Below are positions 36,224 through 49,200 of a stretch of 56,436 nt of DNA, one piece after another. The translations under genes were made by a program, and so were the position numbers. The notes beneath the pieces were generated by a model, which saw only the letters and a program-made list of their open reading frames with translations, ran no database searches and was not told the DNA's origin. Position 1 is the first letter of the stretch, and each line of letters begins with the position of its first letter. This stretch comes from Helochares maculicollis (lineage: Eukaryota > Arthropoda > Insecta > Coleoptera > Hydrophilidae), in the NCBI GenBank assembly GCA_033557835.1, contig JAWQRO010000112.1:1-56436 (forward strand), read 5' to 3'.

Positions 36224-38742
36224 CTTTCGTTCTTGATCCGACGCAACTCGCTATATTTTCAAATTCTTACCGCAGCTGTTCTTTCTTAATGAAGAATATC
36301 CGTGTAAGAACAAATCCGACTCGATTATTAGATATGATCAAATTTTAATCAGCTGAAATTGGTTCTGGTCATGGATTGTTTGGGTGCAAATTAAATCTCA
36401 AAAGAGGTAAGCGATTAACCAAATATCAAGCAATGAAAATTTGCATGTTGGAAACTTTTTGGTGGCCCGGAGAGATTGTTGTATCTGTCTGGACTAACAT
36501 AAAAATGTGATAGTGGACGGGCATCTAAAATCGGCAAAAGTTGTACGAACAAGGGTGTGCGAAATGGGAGCAAAAAATTACGTGGCTGCGATCTCCATAG
36601 GAAACTTAATGAGAGATACACAAACATTGCCTGAGCTCTGCTGACTAGAATACGTATCTACTAAGAGCGTTTTAATAAGATCAACGAAAAATCTGCGAGC
36701 TCGCCTAGAATCGTATTTTGCAGCAAAACCGTCCGAATCGAGGAAAAAGAAATGTATGGAATTCTATAAGTGAAACAAATTTTTTCCAGATAAAATAAAT
36801 TGATGTAATGATAAATAGAGTTAGCATTGTTTGTTAGTGTGCAACATATCATTTTGATCTAAGCGAGATAAAAACAATAAATCTGCATAAAACATGATGT
36901 TTACACTTCATATTTAAGAATATAGATTGGATAACGTACGTCTGGTCAGTGTAAAGTGGGTTGTTTAAGTTCCACCCACTAGTGCAATGCCTCGACGGAC
37001 ACGGACTCCAGTATCAATTACATAGGCAGGTCGAAACAATTAGTTTGGAATAAATTGTTTTGGAAAACTGTTTTGAATAACTGTCTGGTGATGTGGGATA
37101 CCTCGGTACACGGGATAAGAAGTTCAAGAAATTCAACACCGGGCCTGAGGCTGCATCTACCACGCATCCGAACCGATCAGGCTCGACTAGAGCGTTTAGT
37201 TGTTTAGAGAAATGGCCGAGTGGAACAAAAAATCGCTAGGACATAAAAGTCTCAATTTACAGCAATTGCAGGTAGTGTTAAGTGATTAGTATACAAACCT
37301 AACAGAGAACAAACTCTCTCATGACACTGTTTCCCTAGAAAAATCAGCTAACGCTTGTATGATTGGGGTGAGCATCCCCAACTACAACCGTCCAGCTGAT
37401 CTTTCCATTCCAACGGCAAATTTCCACGGGCGAATATTTACTTGGGACCATCTCTTAGTTTTATTGACCCAATGACCAAATTTCCGAGCACTTAGAACAG
37501 ATTATGTGTAAAAATCAATACGCCTAAGAATCCAGCAACATTTAAACCGCTGGACAGAGGGTTTTGTTGCAGAGGAAAGTTGTCGCCTCGTCGCCATAAA
37601 CAAACACCTTAATTGGTACTACGTTATATTTACCGAATGTGTCATTATGAGATATTAATTGCGTCCTAGAGTTTTACAAATTTTGTAATTGCCATTTTCA
37701 TGCCTCTATTGTGTAGAGAAATCTCATTAATTCGACCCTGTCATACTTCATTCATAAGCGCGATTAATATTTTTACAAATATAGGTAATTGTGTTGGTCT
37801 ATCGCGCATCAGCCTATTGTTACATTTGACCACGACACGACAGATAATAACGAAGTTGATATATAACAACTGCACCGGACTGCAGCTTGATAACTTCGAT
37901 TAACTCACTACCAACTCTATCACCCGACAATATGCACTAGAGTTCTGCATATAATAGAAAGCTGATAATAGATATGACGGTTCATTCGCATGCACCCGTT
38001 TATTGTCTCGTCGTGAATTTCTCGCTCAACTTCAAATACTTACAAATACCAAACCGATCAGATCGAGGTTCCGTTGGGATTAACAAATCTACAATCTGGC
38101 TTATTTAATTGCTAATTGCGGCAAACGTACTAAATCACGTAAGGAAGCCGATGAAAATGCAGTAGGAGATAAAGCAGTACTAAATTAAAAATTCAATGGC
38201 ACTAAAGCGTGATACATCTATAATCAATGCGATCGGCCCTATCGGCGTCAGCGTCGGTCTCTACAACGTGAATGCAGGCACATATTGATATAATTCAGTT
38301 TATCTAACATGCACATCTCACATTGTTTCGACATCATTGTTGCTTCACCTGAAATCGCATTGTGCGGTCAAAGCGCAAACAATGTACTATATTAACATGT
38401 CTGACAATCTACTAAGCCAGTGAGGATTCTAATTGGGTTGTTTAGTTATGTTTTAGAGCGTCGTACACCCTCAGTCAAGTAATTTGGAAATGATTTCAAA
38501 AAACGATCGATTAGTTTAAAAAAAATTGCACCAAAATTTTCATACTTAAATTTCCATTCCGTTATAGCTAAAGCATGGGCGATGTTGTTACTAGCAAGTC
38601 GTTTTAAAGATCGTGGTTTCTCTTTGCATCATGTTAGTACAACCCCAATAACGCAATACTTGGAAATTTGCCTCGGTTAAGGTTTATCATGAATATACTA
38701 AAAAAAGGCGGAAACAAATAGATAAAAAAGTCAAAAACTCAC
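36224..38742. other. Intergenic DNA between dac and the 38.8-kb exon
   Basis: No gene or repeat supported. Open frames are short. Confidence 0.45.
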
Positions 38743-38814
38743 CTCAATCAGGGCCTTCAATCTCCACTCCAACCCGGAAAGAAAAGTAGGCCCAAACGAG
38801 CATGGCCAACGGAT
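38743..38814 (-). other. Putative 72-nt exon, minus strand
   Basis: On the minus strand a T-rich tract runs into TTTTAG, then 72 nt of markedly higher GC content, then GAG|GTGAGT. Both splice signals are strong and the length is a multiple of three. In one phase the exon is open throughout (24 codons); in another it reads PLAMLVWAYFSFRVGV and stops near the 3' end. I recognise neither peptide. It could be a non-coding 5' exon of dac, an exon of a divergent transcript from 50.4 kb, or an unexpressed chance match. Confidence 0.4.
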
Positions 38815-39090
38815 CTAAAAAAAAACATAGTATTAAAAGACTGGAGAAAACTCCTCACGATTAATACATGCCCTTAAATCAACTCATTAGCTTATACAAT
38901 GCTACCGTATGCTTCCCATCTGAGCATATGTTAAAAATGCCATTAAAAATTGGTACCTACTAAGTTTTAAGCATTGTTAAAAATATACTCTTATTTTTCG
39001 TAAAATGCAAGTCATTCCATATTCCCAAACTAATGTTTAAAATTGTACCTTAAATTACTAAATATGTGTGCTCAACTATAAACGCTGAAT
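38815..39090. other. Intergenic DNA
   Basis: AT-rich, nothing recognised. Confidence 0.45.
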
Positions 39091-40181
39091 AAGCTTCGCT
39101 TCCTCGGGATTCGCTCGCTTCGCTCGCTCATCCCTCGCATCAAACTACCTCAATAGCTGATTAAGCTTCGTTTACTCGGGATTCGCTCGCTTCGCTCGCT
39201 CATCCCTCACGTCAAACTACATCGTTAACTAAATATGCTTCGCTTACTCGAAATTCGCTTCGCTCGCTTGTCCCTCGCGTCAAACTACATCAATAACTGA
39301 ATAAGCTTCGCTTACTCGGGATTTGCTCGCTTCGCTCGCTCATCCCTCGCGTCAAACTACATCGTTAACTAATAATGCTTCGCTTACTCGAGATTCGCTC
39401 GCTTCACTCGCTCATCCGTCGCATCAAACTACAATAACTGTATAAACTTTGCTTACTCGAAATTCGCTCGCTTCGCTTGCTCATCCCTCGTAAGTCAATC
39501 TACACCAATAATTGAATAAGCATCGCTTACTCGGGATTAGCTGGCTTCGCTCGCTCATCCCTAGTAAGTCAATCTACATCAATAACTGAATAAGCTTCGC
39601 TTACTCGGGATTCACTCGCTTCGCTCGCTCATCCCTCGTAAGTCAATCTACATCAATAACTGGATAAGCTTCGCTTACTCGGGATTCGCTCGCTTCGCTC
39701 GCTCATCCCTCGTAGGCGAATCTGCATCAATAACTGAATAAGCTTCGCTTACTCGGGATTTGCTCGCTTCGCTCGCTCATCCCTCGTAAGTCAATCTACA
39801 TTAAATAACTGAATAAGCTTCGCTTACTCGGAATTCGCTCGCTCATCCCTCGCGTCAAACTACATCAATAACTGAATAAGCTTTGCCTACTCGGGATTCG
39901 CTCGCGTCAAACGACTTAATTTCAGAATTTTTATGCACTTTTTTAATGCATCACCATTTCCCGTTTCCATATATACATATACATGTACGTGTAATATGAC
40001 AATACTCTCAAAATTTAATAATATCAAAGTCATAGCGTTTGTGTTATGCAGAAATCAAGTTAAAATTTTATATTTTCATGAAATATTTCGCTCAACAGTT
40101 TTTAACAGTTTATTCTTAACGCATATTCACTCTACGAGGGATGAGCGAGCGAAGCGAGCGAATCCCGAGTAGGCGAAGCTT
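39091..40181. mobile_element. Complete family A foldback-like element, long left arm
   Basis: Left arm 39091-39905: about eleven forward modules with a period near 72 bp and linkers of the CAAACTACATCAATAACTGA type. Core 39906-40134 is clearly homologous to the core at 35.7 kb (GTCAAACGACTTAATTTCAG; AATGCATCACCATTTCCC; CACTCTACGAGGG). Right arm 40135-40181: a single reverse module with a perfect core (40138-40166). Immediately outside, CTTTCGTTCT is shared with the right flank at 36.2 kb, so the element may extend slightly further. Confidence 0.75.
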
Positions 40182-40775
40182 CTTTCGTTCTCGCGGCTTT
40201 TCTACTTTTGGTATACATTTTGAATATGGTAGAGATCTTCACTCCCGTCAAAATTCATCAAGGATCAAATAAGCTTCGTTTACTCGGAATTCGGTCGCAG
40301 CTCCGAATACATCAAGAATCAAATTAACTTTACGTACTCGTAGAGTGGAAATGCGTCAAGGTATAAACATGTTGAGAGAGATTCAAACATTGAAACATAA
40401 AATTTCAGCTTGATTATCTTATGATAAGTCAAAACACTTCAAGAATCGCAAATAGCAGCTTCAAGAATAGCAAACTCGATTGATGGTTGCAGTCCTTTCA
40501 ATTTCAAAATATTCACGCAGTAGGAAAATGGTAATAAATTAACAGTCTCATAAGCTTCGCTTGCTCGGGACTCAATCAAGAGCCAAATAAGCTTCTCATT
40601 CTCGGGATTCGCTCGCTCATCGCGCGCAAGTCAAAACACTTCAAGAACCGAATAAGCTTCGCAAGCTCGATTGGTTGTTGTATTCCTTTCAGTTTCAAAA
40701 TGTTCCCGCAGGAGACAAGTAACAGTATAGCTTCGCTTACTCGGCATTCGGCCGTTTCGCTCGCTCATCCCACGT
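40182..40775. repeat. Degraded family A fragments
   Basis: Scattered pieces of the forward module (AAGCTTCGTTTACTCGGAAT near 40269, CATAAGCTTCGCTTGCTCGG near 40551, GATTCGCTCGCTCATCGCGC near 40606, CGCTTACTCGGCATTCGGCC near 40735) in decayed linkers such as AAGTCAAAACACTTCAAGAA. Confidence 0.8.
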
Positions 40776-42603
40776 GCGCTGAAGATACATTGAATGCTCT
40801 GAAAAGGCTCGAAAAAAGTGTTTTGTAAACAAGCGCTAAAAAAAGGTTTTCCAGAGTTAGCAATCTGTCCAGAAATTGTAATCTAGAACCAATCATGGCA
40901 AATTTCGTTCTTTATTGTAGAATTCTATAAATACGCAGTGTTCGAAGCTTTAACAGCGAGATAATACAGTATAAACGGAATTATTTACGTATTGTAGATG
41001 TTTCCCTATAGTCAGAAAAATATCAAGCGGACACCAAAAACATCCTGCGATATGCATGCATAGGGGAAAGTTGAGTGGAGGGTGGTATCTCACAAAGCCG
41101 CGCAAAGAACGCAAATCAATTTCAAACACAATCGTTACACAAACAAATCTCAAATAGATTTTAAAGGTGTCACTTTTTATTTATTTCCATCGTGCAAACA
41201 GACCTTTGTGGGCTATTGCACATAGAAAGTGGCTAAAAGAGGCAGCAAATTTTATTTATTCGCATCATAAATGAAGTGAGAAATGGAATATAATATATTA
41301 GATAGCGTGTATGGCATTATACCTAAGTACAAAGGGACTCCACTCCACATCAATTTTATATTCGAAGAAATCTAGATAGATGTGGGGGACATTTTTAAAA
41401 GTTAAAATACTATAATGGTGTCAGTTATAGGCAATTTTCCGCGCCGCAAAACCAATTTTAATGCATAATGTGTCATATAACATTACATCAACTCTGTATA
41501 TGTATATATATAGTGGCTAGCGATAAAATGCCCTCTTTATATTATTATTGATCTATAGATCACATATTCTTTGTAAAGAAATCTGCCATAAAAATAGTAT
41601 ATGCTCTCGAAGAGGTTGATATAGAATCACTTTAGCATAAAAGCGAATTTATTTCATCGGTTTATGTGTTGAAAAGACATCCATCCATATGTGGGGACCA
41701 TTTTCATAAATTTTCTTGCTTTTCCGCAAAAATCTTGCAGTGCATTGATGGCTGAAACCGCGGACTCGGAATCGATTCGCCCGTGTTTTATTTTCTGCAA
41801 TCAAGGTCCCTTGGATGCGCGGGTTTAATTAAAAATAGTCGACTCGACATTCCCACTATTTTCAAACGAGTCGCCTTGTCCTATTCAAAAACATTTCCTT
41901 TCCGAAATTGAATTTAGGCGGCTTCGCGCATTCAAATGAAGCACCTATAATCATTTTACAATCACATATCCATCACTGGATGTCTTAAGAGTAATCTTTA
42001 ACGAGAATTTAATATTGTCGTCTTTAATGAGAACCGTTTGAAATAAAATATTCATTCGCACAAAGCCAATTTGATCCCCGATTTTAAACTTGGGCAATTA
42101 TGCGTGCTCACATTCTAGACGGCTATGACACAACAATCGCAGCATACTGTATAGATTTCCGTAACAATAACAACTGACAGTCACATGATGGATCGCTAGA
42201 CAATATGGCGCGGGAGCTCTTCATGTGGATTTCAATAAGGGTGCGATTTGACCGACAAAGATGCCGACTAAATGTAACGCGTGTGTATGTAGGGTTTGCA
42301 TTTTCGCTGTCAAATCATGATTTATGTTTTGCTTGAAATTTGGCTTCGCGTGGACACTTTTTGTTGCCAGTCCGTGTCTTATTATTCCATCAGAAAGTGT
42401 TGATGGTGCTTAGAAGGGGAGCCTTCCCATAAGAATCAATTAAATCGTTCCGATCTCATCATAACGGATTTTCAGCGGCCCCGGAGGCTTTGTAAAGAGT
42501 TTTTGGTCCGAGACTAAAAATCTACAAACACCTACAAGCGCTTCAAAAATAAAAGCAAGAGATTCAATATTCATAATTTACGTATACCTCAGTTTTTAAC
42601 ACA
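40776..42603. other. Intergenic DNA
   Basis: No gene recognised. Confidence 0.45.
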
Positions 42604-44310
42604 ACATAAAATTTTTATGACGGTTAAGTCCCACTTCCGGTTTTGAAATTGACACGGAACTATTTGTTATTTCTGTATTTTCCGTGTTTACCATTTGTGT
42701 AACAAATTTGAGCAAGTTTTTTATTTCAAGGCCTACTAAAAATTGAAATTTTCAAAATTATAAAAATAGCATTTCCGGTGCTCCGATCATGTTGAAATAT
42801 TGTATCTGCCAGTCTTTTGTGATATTTTAGATGCGCACGAAATTTTAATCCGATAGCTCCATTTTAAAGACTACTTTACTTGAAAAAAATTCAAAACTGT
42901 GTAGGTAAACACACACAGACATGCCAAACTGGATTGAGGGGCACTCAAAACGTGGAGTTCCGTCAAAATCTCGAGGTCGAAGTTTTTCATGATCCCAATA
43001 CCTTCCCTTTACTAAACTTCGTATAGTATACGAGGATGTAAAAATGAAATTTATGACTGTAAAGTCCCATTTCCGGTTTTCAAATTTACACGGAACTATT
43101 TGTTATTGCTGTATTTTCCATGTTTAGCATTTTCGTAATATTTTTGTAAATTTTTTTATTCCAAGGCCCATTAAAATTGGAATTTTCAAAATTATAAAAA
43201 TAGCACTTCCGGTGCTCCGATCATGTTGAAAATTTGTATCTGCCAGTTTTTTGTGATATTTTAGATGCGTACGAAATTTCAATCCGATAGCTCAATTTTA
43301 AAGACTACTTTACTTGAAAAAATTTCAAAATTGTGCAGGCAAACACATACAGACATGCCAAACTGGATTGAGGGGCACTCAAAACGTGGAGTTCCGTCAA
43401 AATCTCGAGGTCGAAGTTTTTAATGCTCCCAATACCTTCCCTTTACTATACTTCGTATAGTATACGGGGATGTAAAAATGAAATTTATGACGGTAAAGTC
43501 CCACTTCCGGTTTTCAAATTCACTCGGAGCTATTTGTTATTGCTGTATTTTCCGTGTTTACTATTTGTGTAACAATTTTGAGCGACTTTTTATCCCAAGG
43601 CCTACTAAAATTGAATTTTTCTAAATTTTAAAAATCGCATTTCCGGTGCTTCGATCATGTTAAAAATTTGTATCTGCCAGTTTGTTGTGATATTTTAGAT
43701 GCGCACGAAATATCAATCCGATAGCTCAATTTTAAAGACTACTTTACTTGAAAAAAATTCAAAACTGTGTAGGTAAACACATACAGACATGCCAAACTGG
43801 ATTGAGTGGCACTCAAAACGTGGAGTTCCGTCAAAATCTCGAGGTCGAATTTTTTCCTGATCCCAATACCTTCCCTTTACTATACTTCGTATAGTATACG
43901 GGGATGTAAAAATGAAATTTATGACGGTAAAGTCCCACTTCCGGTTTTCAAATTTACCCGGAAGTATTTGTTATTGCTGTATTTTCCGTGTTTACTATTT
44001 GTGTAACAATTTTGTGCGACTTTTTATTCCGAGGCCTACAAAAAGTGAATTTTTCTAAATTATAAAAATAGCACTTCCGGTGCTCCGATCATGTCGAAAA
44101 TTTGAATCTGCAAGTTTTTTGTGACAATTAAGATGTGCACGAAATTTCAATCCGATAGCTCAATTTTAAAGAGTACTTTACTTGAAAAAATTTCAAAATT
44201 GTGCAGGTGAACACATACAGACAAAATGCTAATTCAGGGGCACTCAAAACGTGGAAATCGGTCAAAATCTCGAGATCGAATTTTTTCATGATCCCAATAC
44301 CGTCAGTATT
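42604..44310. repeat. 435-bp tandem repeat, four copies
   Basis: CCACTTCCGG (CCATTTCCGG in copy 2) starts at 42631, 43067, 43501 and 43935: steps of 436, 434 and 434 bp. Each unit contains TTGTTATTGCTGTATTTTCC, TCCGGTGCTCCGATCATGTT, ACATACAGACATGCCAAACT, GTCAAAATCTCGAGGTCGAA and, at the junction, CTATACTTCGTATAG followed by TATACGGGGATGTAAAAATG. The last unit is truncated before the junction. Similar junction words occur in arthropod repeats, but I cannot assign a named family. No protein. Confidence 0.95.
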
Positions 44311-45065
44311 TTCTAATTATCGCTGTAATGCCCACTTCTGATTAATCATTTTTAACTGCAATTAAATAGATGTTGATTCTGCAGAATCGCTCTCAAATAT
44401 CTCTGCTGCGCCCCAAATGTCTAAAACAAATAAGCGTTCAGCAGAAACCTGAAGGAACGTTATCCCCTAATAGCTAACACATTACTGTGTGTATACAAAT
44501 ATAGAATGAGCGTATTGCTCCAGCAAATAAAATATATCTGTTGCTGTGAAGAAGTTAGTTGGGTTATCAGAACTTCGCACGCAGACCAAGCTGTCTCTGA
44601 TCGAAATGATTAATGGCACGGCGCAGATATATTAGTTCGTGGATTTCACATTTCATACATCTAGTTCACACCATATTGTAAATAGCCGTTTAAGTGATCT
44701 TCCTTCTATATAGAGACTTATTGGGATTAAGAATGTATATCAATCATTAGTCTGGCCGGCGAACATCCAAGGGATATATGAATTAGAAAAGTTCCTCTGC
44801 GGTTTCTGCACATTTCCTAATTACCTCAAAGAATTTAACATTAATTACTTGTCTAATATATGGTATATTCCTCGCCAGGCGAGTTGATACAAAAATTTCT
44901 AAATTTAAATAGCATGAACATTTACAGAAACCCCCCGACTCGACATGTCAATATTTTTATGTTGCTTTCTTAGTGTCTGTTGCTTTGATTAACTACAATC
45001 TCCCTTTCTCTCACCAAGAGAATTAAATTGTAATTTCGCTCAGCAGAAATATCATCTACAACCAA
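44311..45065. other. Intergenic DNA
   Basis: Nothing recognised. Confidence 0.45.
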
Positions 45066-45176
45066 ATAATCGCTTACTCGGGACTATTCCGCTTCGCTCG
45101 CCCATCCTTCGTAGCATTAGTCTTGGCGAGGGATGAGCGAGCGAAGCGAAAAATCCTAAGAAAGCGAAGCGCTCTG
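45066..45176. repeat. Minimal inverted pair of family A modules
   Basis: A forward module (ATCGCTTACTCGGGACTATT then CGCTTCGCTCGCCCATCC) is followed after about 17 nt by a reverse module (GCGAGGGATGAGCGAGCGAA ending AAGCGAAGCG). It is the smallest head-to-head copy: two arms and almost no core. Confidence 0.85.
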
Positions 45177-46214
45177 AAATCTAACAATATAACAAAATAT
45201 TGTCTCCAGTTCTCGATGGGGACACAATTTCACATGCAAAAAATTGCATTTTAAAAACGACATATTTTTAAGCTAAAAAATATCAAGTGGATGTTTCAAA
45301 AAGAGCCCGACTATACAGATAGCTCTTATGGAATAATTATCCCCGTCATTGCCCACTTGAGGAAGCATCCAGCTTTATTTTTCCATCAAATGCACTAATT
45401 TGATTGATACATTTGCTTGCACATGTAGTGAAAATAGGATCGTGGCCACTCTCGATAATGCTGGGCCAATATAAATGCAGCGGGTGGATATCACACATAA
45501 TATGAACTATCATTGTGTGAGATGGAGCCCGTATGCAAACTCGACGCCGAGGACGTATAATAATCGATTAGGGACTCACGACTTTGGTCTTATCGGCGAC
45601 CAGCAGCCGTTGTGCGTTTCATTTCCAACATCCAAGTCAATATGCAAAACGTCGGTTATACCTTATTAGGATACGTTTGCATGGTGGATTTAAATGGAAC
45701 TCGGGGATTAGGAACGAGAAGTTGAAAATATCTGATAAGAATTTTATTTGCCCACCGTAAAACGATCTAGAAGAAAAGGGCACCCTACACTTTTAATATG
45801 TTATAAATGGATTTTATGCGGTGCTCCTCGTTTTATGGAATTTTTCTTCCTTTCAGCTTATTGCAAATACCGACCGAACCATCCCGTGATACTTTTCAAA
45901 GAAGCATTAGAGAATATGATCGAAGGACCTAAAGGGATAAACTTCCTTATTTGCGGTATGATACTTGGCATAAGTTGTTTTCAACAAGATGCAACGGAAT
46001 GCCCGTGAATCAAGACACTGACTACCTGTTGTCACTCATTGCTCTTAGCAGCAAGACGCCCACTCATTATGAGTAACGACTGGCGATGGACGAACGATAA
46101 GTTGATCCACCGAGAAACTTGCTCTCGAGGCATAACTTTTACACTTTGAAATAAATTTGGTACAGAATTTTAGCCTAAATATGTGAAACGGTCTCAAAAA
46201 TATTGTAGTTTCAA
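45177..46214. other. Intergenic DNA
   Basis: No gene supported. Frames of 64-86 codons are present on the plus strand but lack splice signals, domains or good start context. Confidence 0.45.
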
Positions 46215-46217
46215 ATT

Positions 46218-49200
46218 GCCGAGCGAAGCGAGGCAAAGCGTATTGTTCGTGGATGTAAAAAGCTTAGGTTGACTGTTTTAATTGCCAACTGAAGCGATGG
46301 ATTTCCTAGATGGAAAAGGCTTAGTTAGGCTGTTTTAATCGCTGAACATAGCGAAGCAAGAGTATTGTTCCCTATGTGAGTAGCTTAGGTTAACGTATTT
46401 AATTGCCGAGCGAAGCGAGGCTAGCGTATTGGTTTTGAGTGGAAAAAGCTTAGGATAACTATTTTAAATGCCGAGCGAAGCGAGGCAAAGCTTATTGCTC
46501 GGGGATGGAAGAAGGCTTAGGTGAACTGTTCTAATTGCCGTGCGAAGCAAGACAAAGAGTTTTGGTTCTGGGAGATAAAAGCATTGGTGTGCACTCTTGA
46601 TTGCAGAACGAAGCGAGACAAAGAGTTGTGTTTTTATGTTGTGTATATTATTAAGTTTTTGACATATTGATTGTACGTAGAATTATTGCTAGACGTTAAA
46701 ATCTCAGGTTGAGACTTTTATATGCCGAGTGAAGCGAGACAAGCGTGTTTTTCCTGGATGTAAAAACTAAGGTTGACAGTTTTAATTGCTAAGCGAAGTG
46801 AGGCAAGCTTATGGGTTTTGGATGTAAAAAGCTTAGGTTGGCTGTTTTAAATGCCGAGCGAAGCGAGGCAAAGCGTATTGTTCGGGAATGTAAAAAGGTT
46901 CAAGTGGACTGTTTTAATTGACGAGCAAAGTGAGGCAAAGAATTTTGTTTTTCTGTTGTTATATTATTAAGTTTTTGATGAACTGTTTGGACGTAGAATT
47001 TTTGCTAGACGTTGAAAACTCAGGTTTACACTTTTATACGCCGAGCGAAGCGAGGCAAGCGTGTTGTTTCTGGATGTAAAAACTCAGGTTGACTGTTTTA
47101 ATTGCAAATAATTTTGTTTTGTATTGGTTTTGGATGTAAAAAGCTTAGGTTGTCTGTTTTAAATGCCGAGCGAAGCGAGGCAAAGCGGATCGTTCGGGAA
47201 TGTAAAATTTTAGGTTGACCGTGTTAATTGTCGAGCGAAGCGAGGCAAGTGTATTGGTTTTGGATGTAAAAAGCTTAGGTTGACTGTTTTAAATGCCGAG
47301 CGAAGCGAGGCAAAGCGTATTGTTCGTGGATGTAAGAAGGCTTAGGTGAACTGTTTTAATTGCCGAGCGAAGCAGGACAAAGAGTTTTGGTTCTGGGAGT
47401 TAAAAGCTTAAGTCTGCACTCTCGATTACAGAACGAAGCGAGACAAAGAGTTTTTTTCTGTTGTGTATATTATTACGTTTTTGACGAACTGTTTGTACGG
47501 GGAATTAATGCTTAACGTTAAAAACTCAGGTTGTTCCTACATGTAAAAACTCAGGTTGATTATTTTAATTGCAAAGAATTTGGTTTTTGCCTTGTAAATT
47601 AATCAGCTTTTGACGAACTGTCAAGCGTATTAGTTTTGAATGTAAAACGCTTAGGTTGACTGTTTTAATTGCCGATCGAAGCGAGGCAAAGCGTATTGTT
47701 CGAGGATGTAAGAAGGCTTAGGTGAACTGTTTTAATTGCCGAGTGAAGCAGGACAAAGAGTTTTAGGTTTGGGAGTTAAAAGCTAAAGTTTGCACTCTTG
47801 ATTGCAGAACGAAGCGAGATAAAGAGTTTTGTTTTTTCTGTTGTGTATGAACAATTCGATTACTAGTCGTTAAAAACTCAGGTCGAGTCTTTTAAATGCC
47901 GAGCGAAGCGAGGCAAGCGTGTTGTTCCTGGATATAAAAACTTAGGGTGACTGTTTTAACTGTATAAGGAAGCGAGGAAAATAAATTTCTTTTTCTGTCT
48001 TGTAAATTAATCAGATTTTAACGAACTGTCAATTGCCGAGCGAAGCGAGGCAAGCGGATTGGTTTTGAATGTAAAAAGCTTAAGTGAACTGTTTTAAATG
48101 CCGAGCGAAGCGAGGCAAAGCGTATTGCTCGGGGATGTAAGAAGGCTTAGGTGGACTGTTTTAATTGCCGAGCGAAGCAGGACAAAGATTTTTGGTTCTG
48201 GGAGTTAAAAGCTTAGGTCTGCACTCTCGATTACAGACCGAAGCGAGACAAAGAGTTTTTTTCTGTTGTGTATATTAGTAAGTTTTGACGAACTGTTTGT
48301 AGGAACAATTTATTACAAGTAGTTAAAAACTAAGAATGCGATGCATAGAATTTTGATTTTCGGTCTTGTAAATTAGTCAGCTTTTGACGAGCTGCCAAGC
48401 GAAGCAAGAGTATTGTTCCCTATGTGAGTAGCTTAGGTTGACGTTTTTAATTGCCGAGCGAAGCGAGGCAAGCTTATTGTTCTTGAATGTAAAAAGCTTA
48501 GGTTGACTGTTTTAATTGCCGAGCGAAGCGAGGCAAGCGTTTTGGTTTTGAGTGTAAAACGCTTAGGTTGACTGTTTTAAATGACGAGCGAAGCGAGGCA
48601 CAGCGTTTTGCTCGGGGATGTAAAATGGCTTAGGTGAACTGTTTTGATTGCCGAGCGAAGCGAGGCAAGCGTATTGGTTTTGGATGTAAAAAGCTTAGGT
48701 TGACTGTTTTAAATGCCAAACCATTATTGCCAGACGTTGAAACCTCAGGTTGACGTGTTCTTCCTGGATGTAAAAACTTAGGTGAACTGTTTTAATTGCC
48801 GAGCGAAACGAAGCAAGCGGATTGGTTTTGAATGTAAAAAGCTTAAGTGAACTGTTTTAAATGACGAGCGAAGCGAGGCAAAGCGTATTGTTCGGGGATG
48901 TAAGAAGGCTTAGGTGAACTGTTTTAATTGCCGAGCGAAGCAGGACAAAGAGTTTTGAGTCTGGGGAAGCTTAGGTGTGCACACTTGATTGCAGAACGAA
49001 GCGAGATAGAGAGTTTTGTTTTTTCTGTTGTGTGTATTAGTAAGTTTTGACGAACTGTTTGTATGAACAATTCTATTACAGGTAGTTAAAAACTCAGGTC
49101 GACTCTTTTAAATGACGAGCGAAACGAGGCAAGCGTTTTGTTCCTGGATATAAAAACTTAGGTTGACTGTTTTAATTGCCGAGTGAAGCGAGGCAAAGCG

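Noticed and set aside
38222..38291. Frame reading NAIGPIGVSVGLYNVNAGTY, reminiscent of the GPISV segment of papain-type proteases
   Set aside because: Only about 20 residues, stop right after, no neighbouring exon, no active-site motifs and no splice signals. Could be a decayed fragment, but not supportable.
43440..43470. ACTTCGTATA in the 435-bp repeat resembles a loxP arm
   Set aside because: Only ten bases match and the arm spacing and 8-bp spacer of loxP are absent. It is explained by the CTATACTTCGTATAG palindrome.
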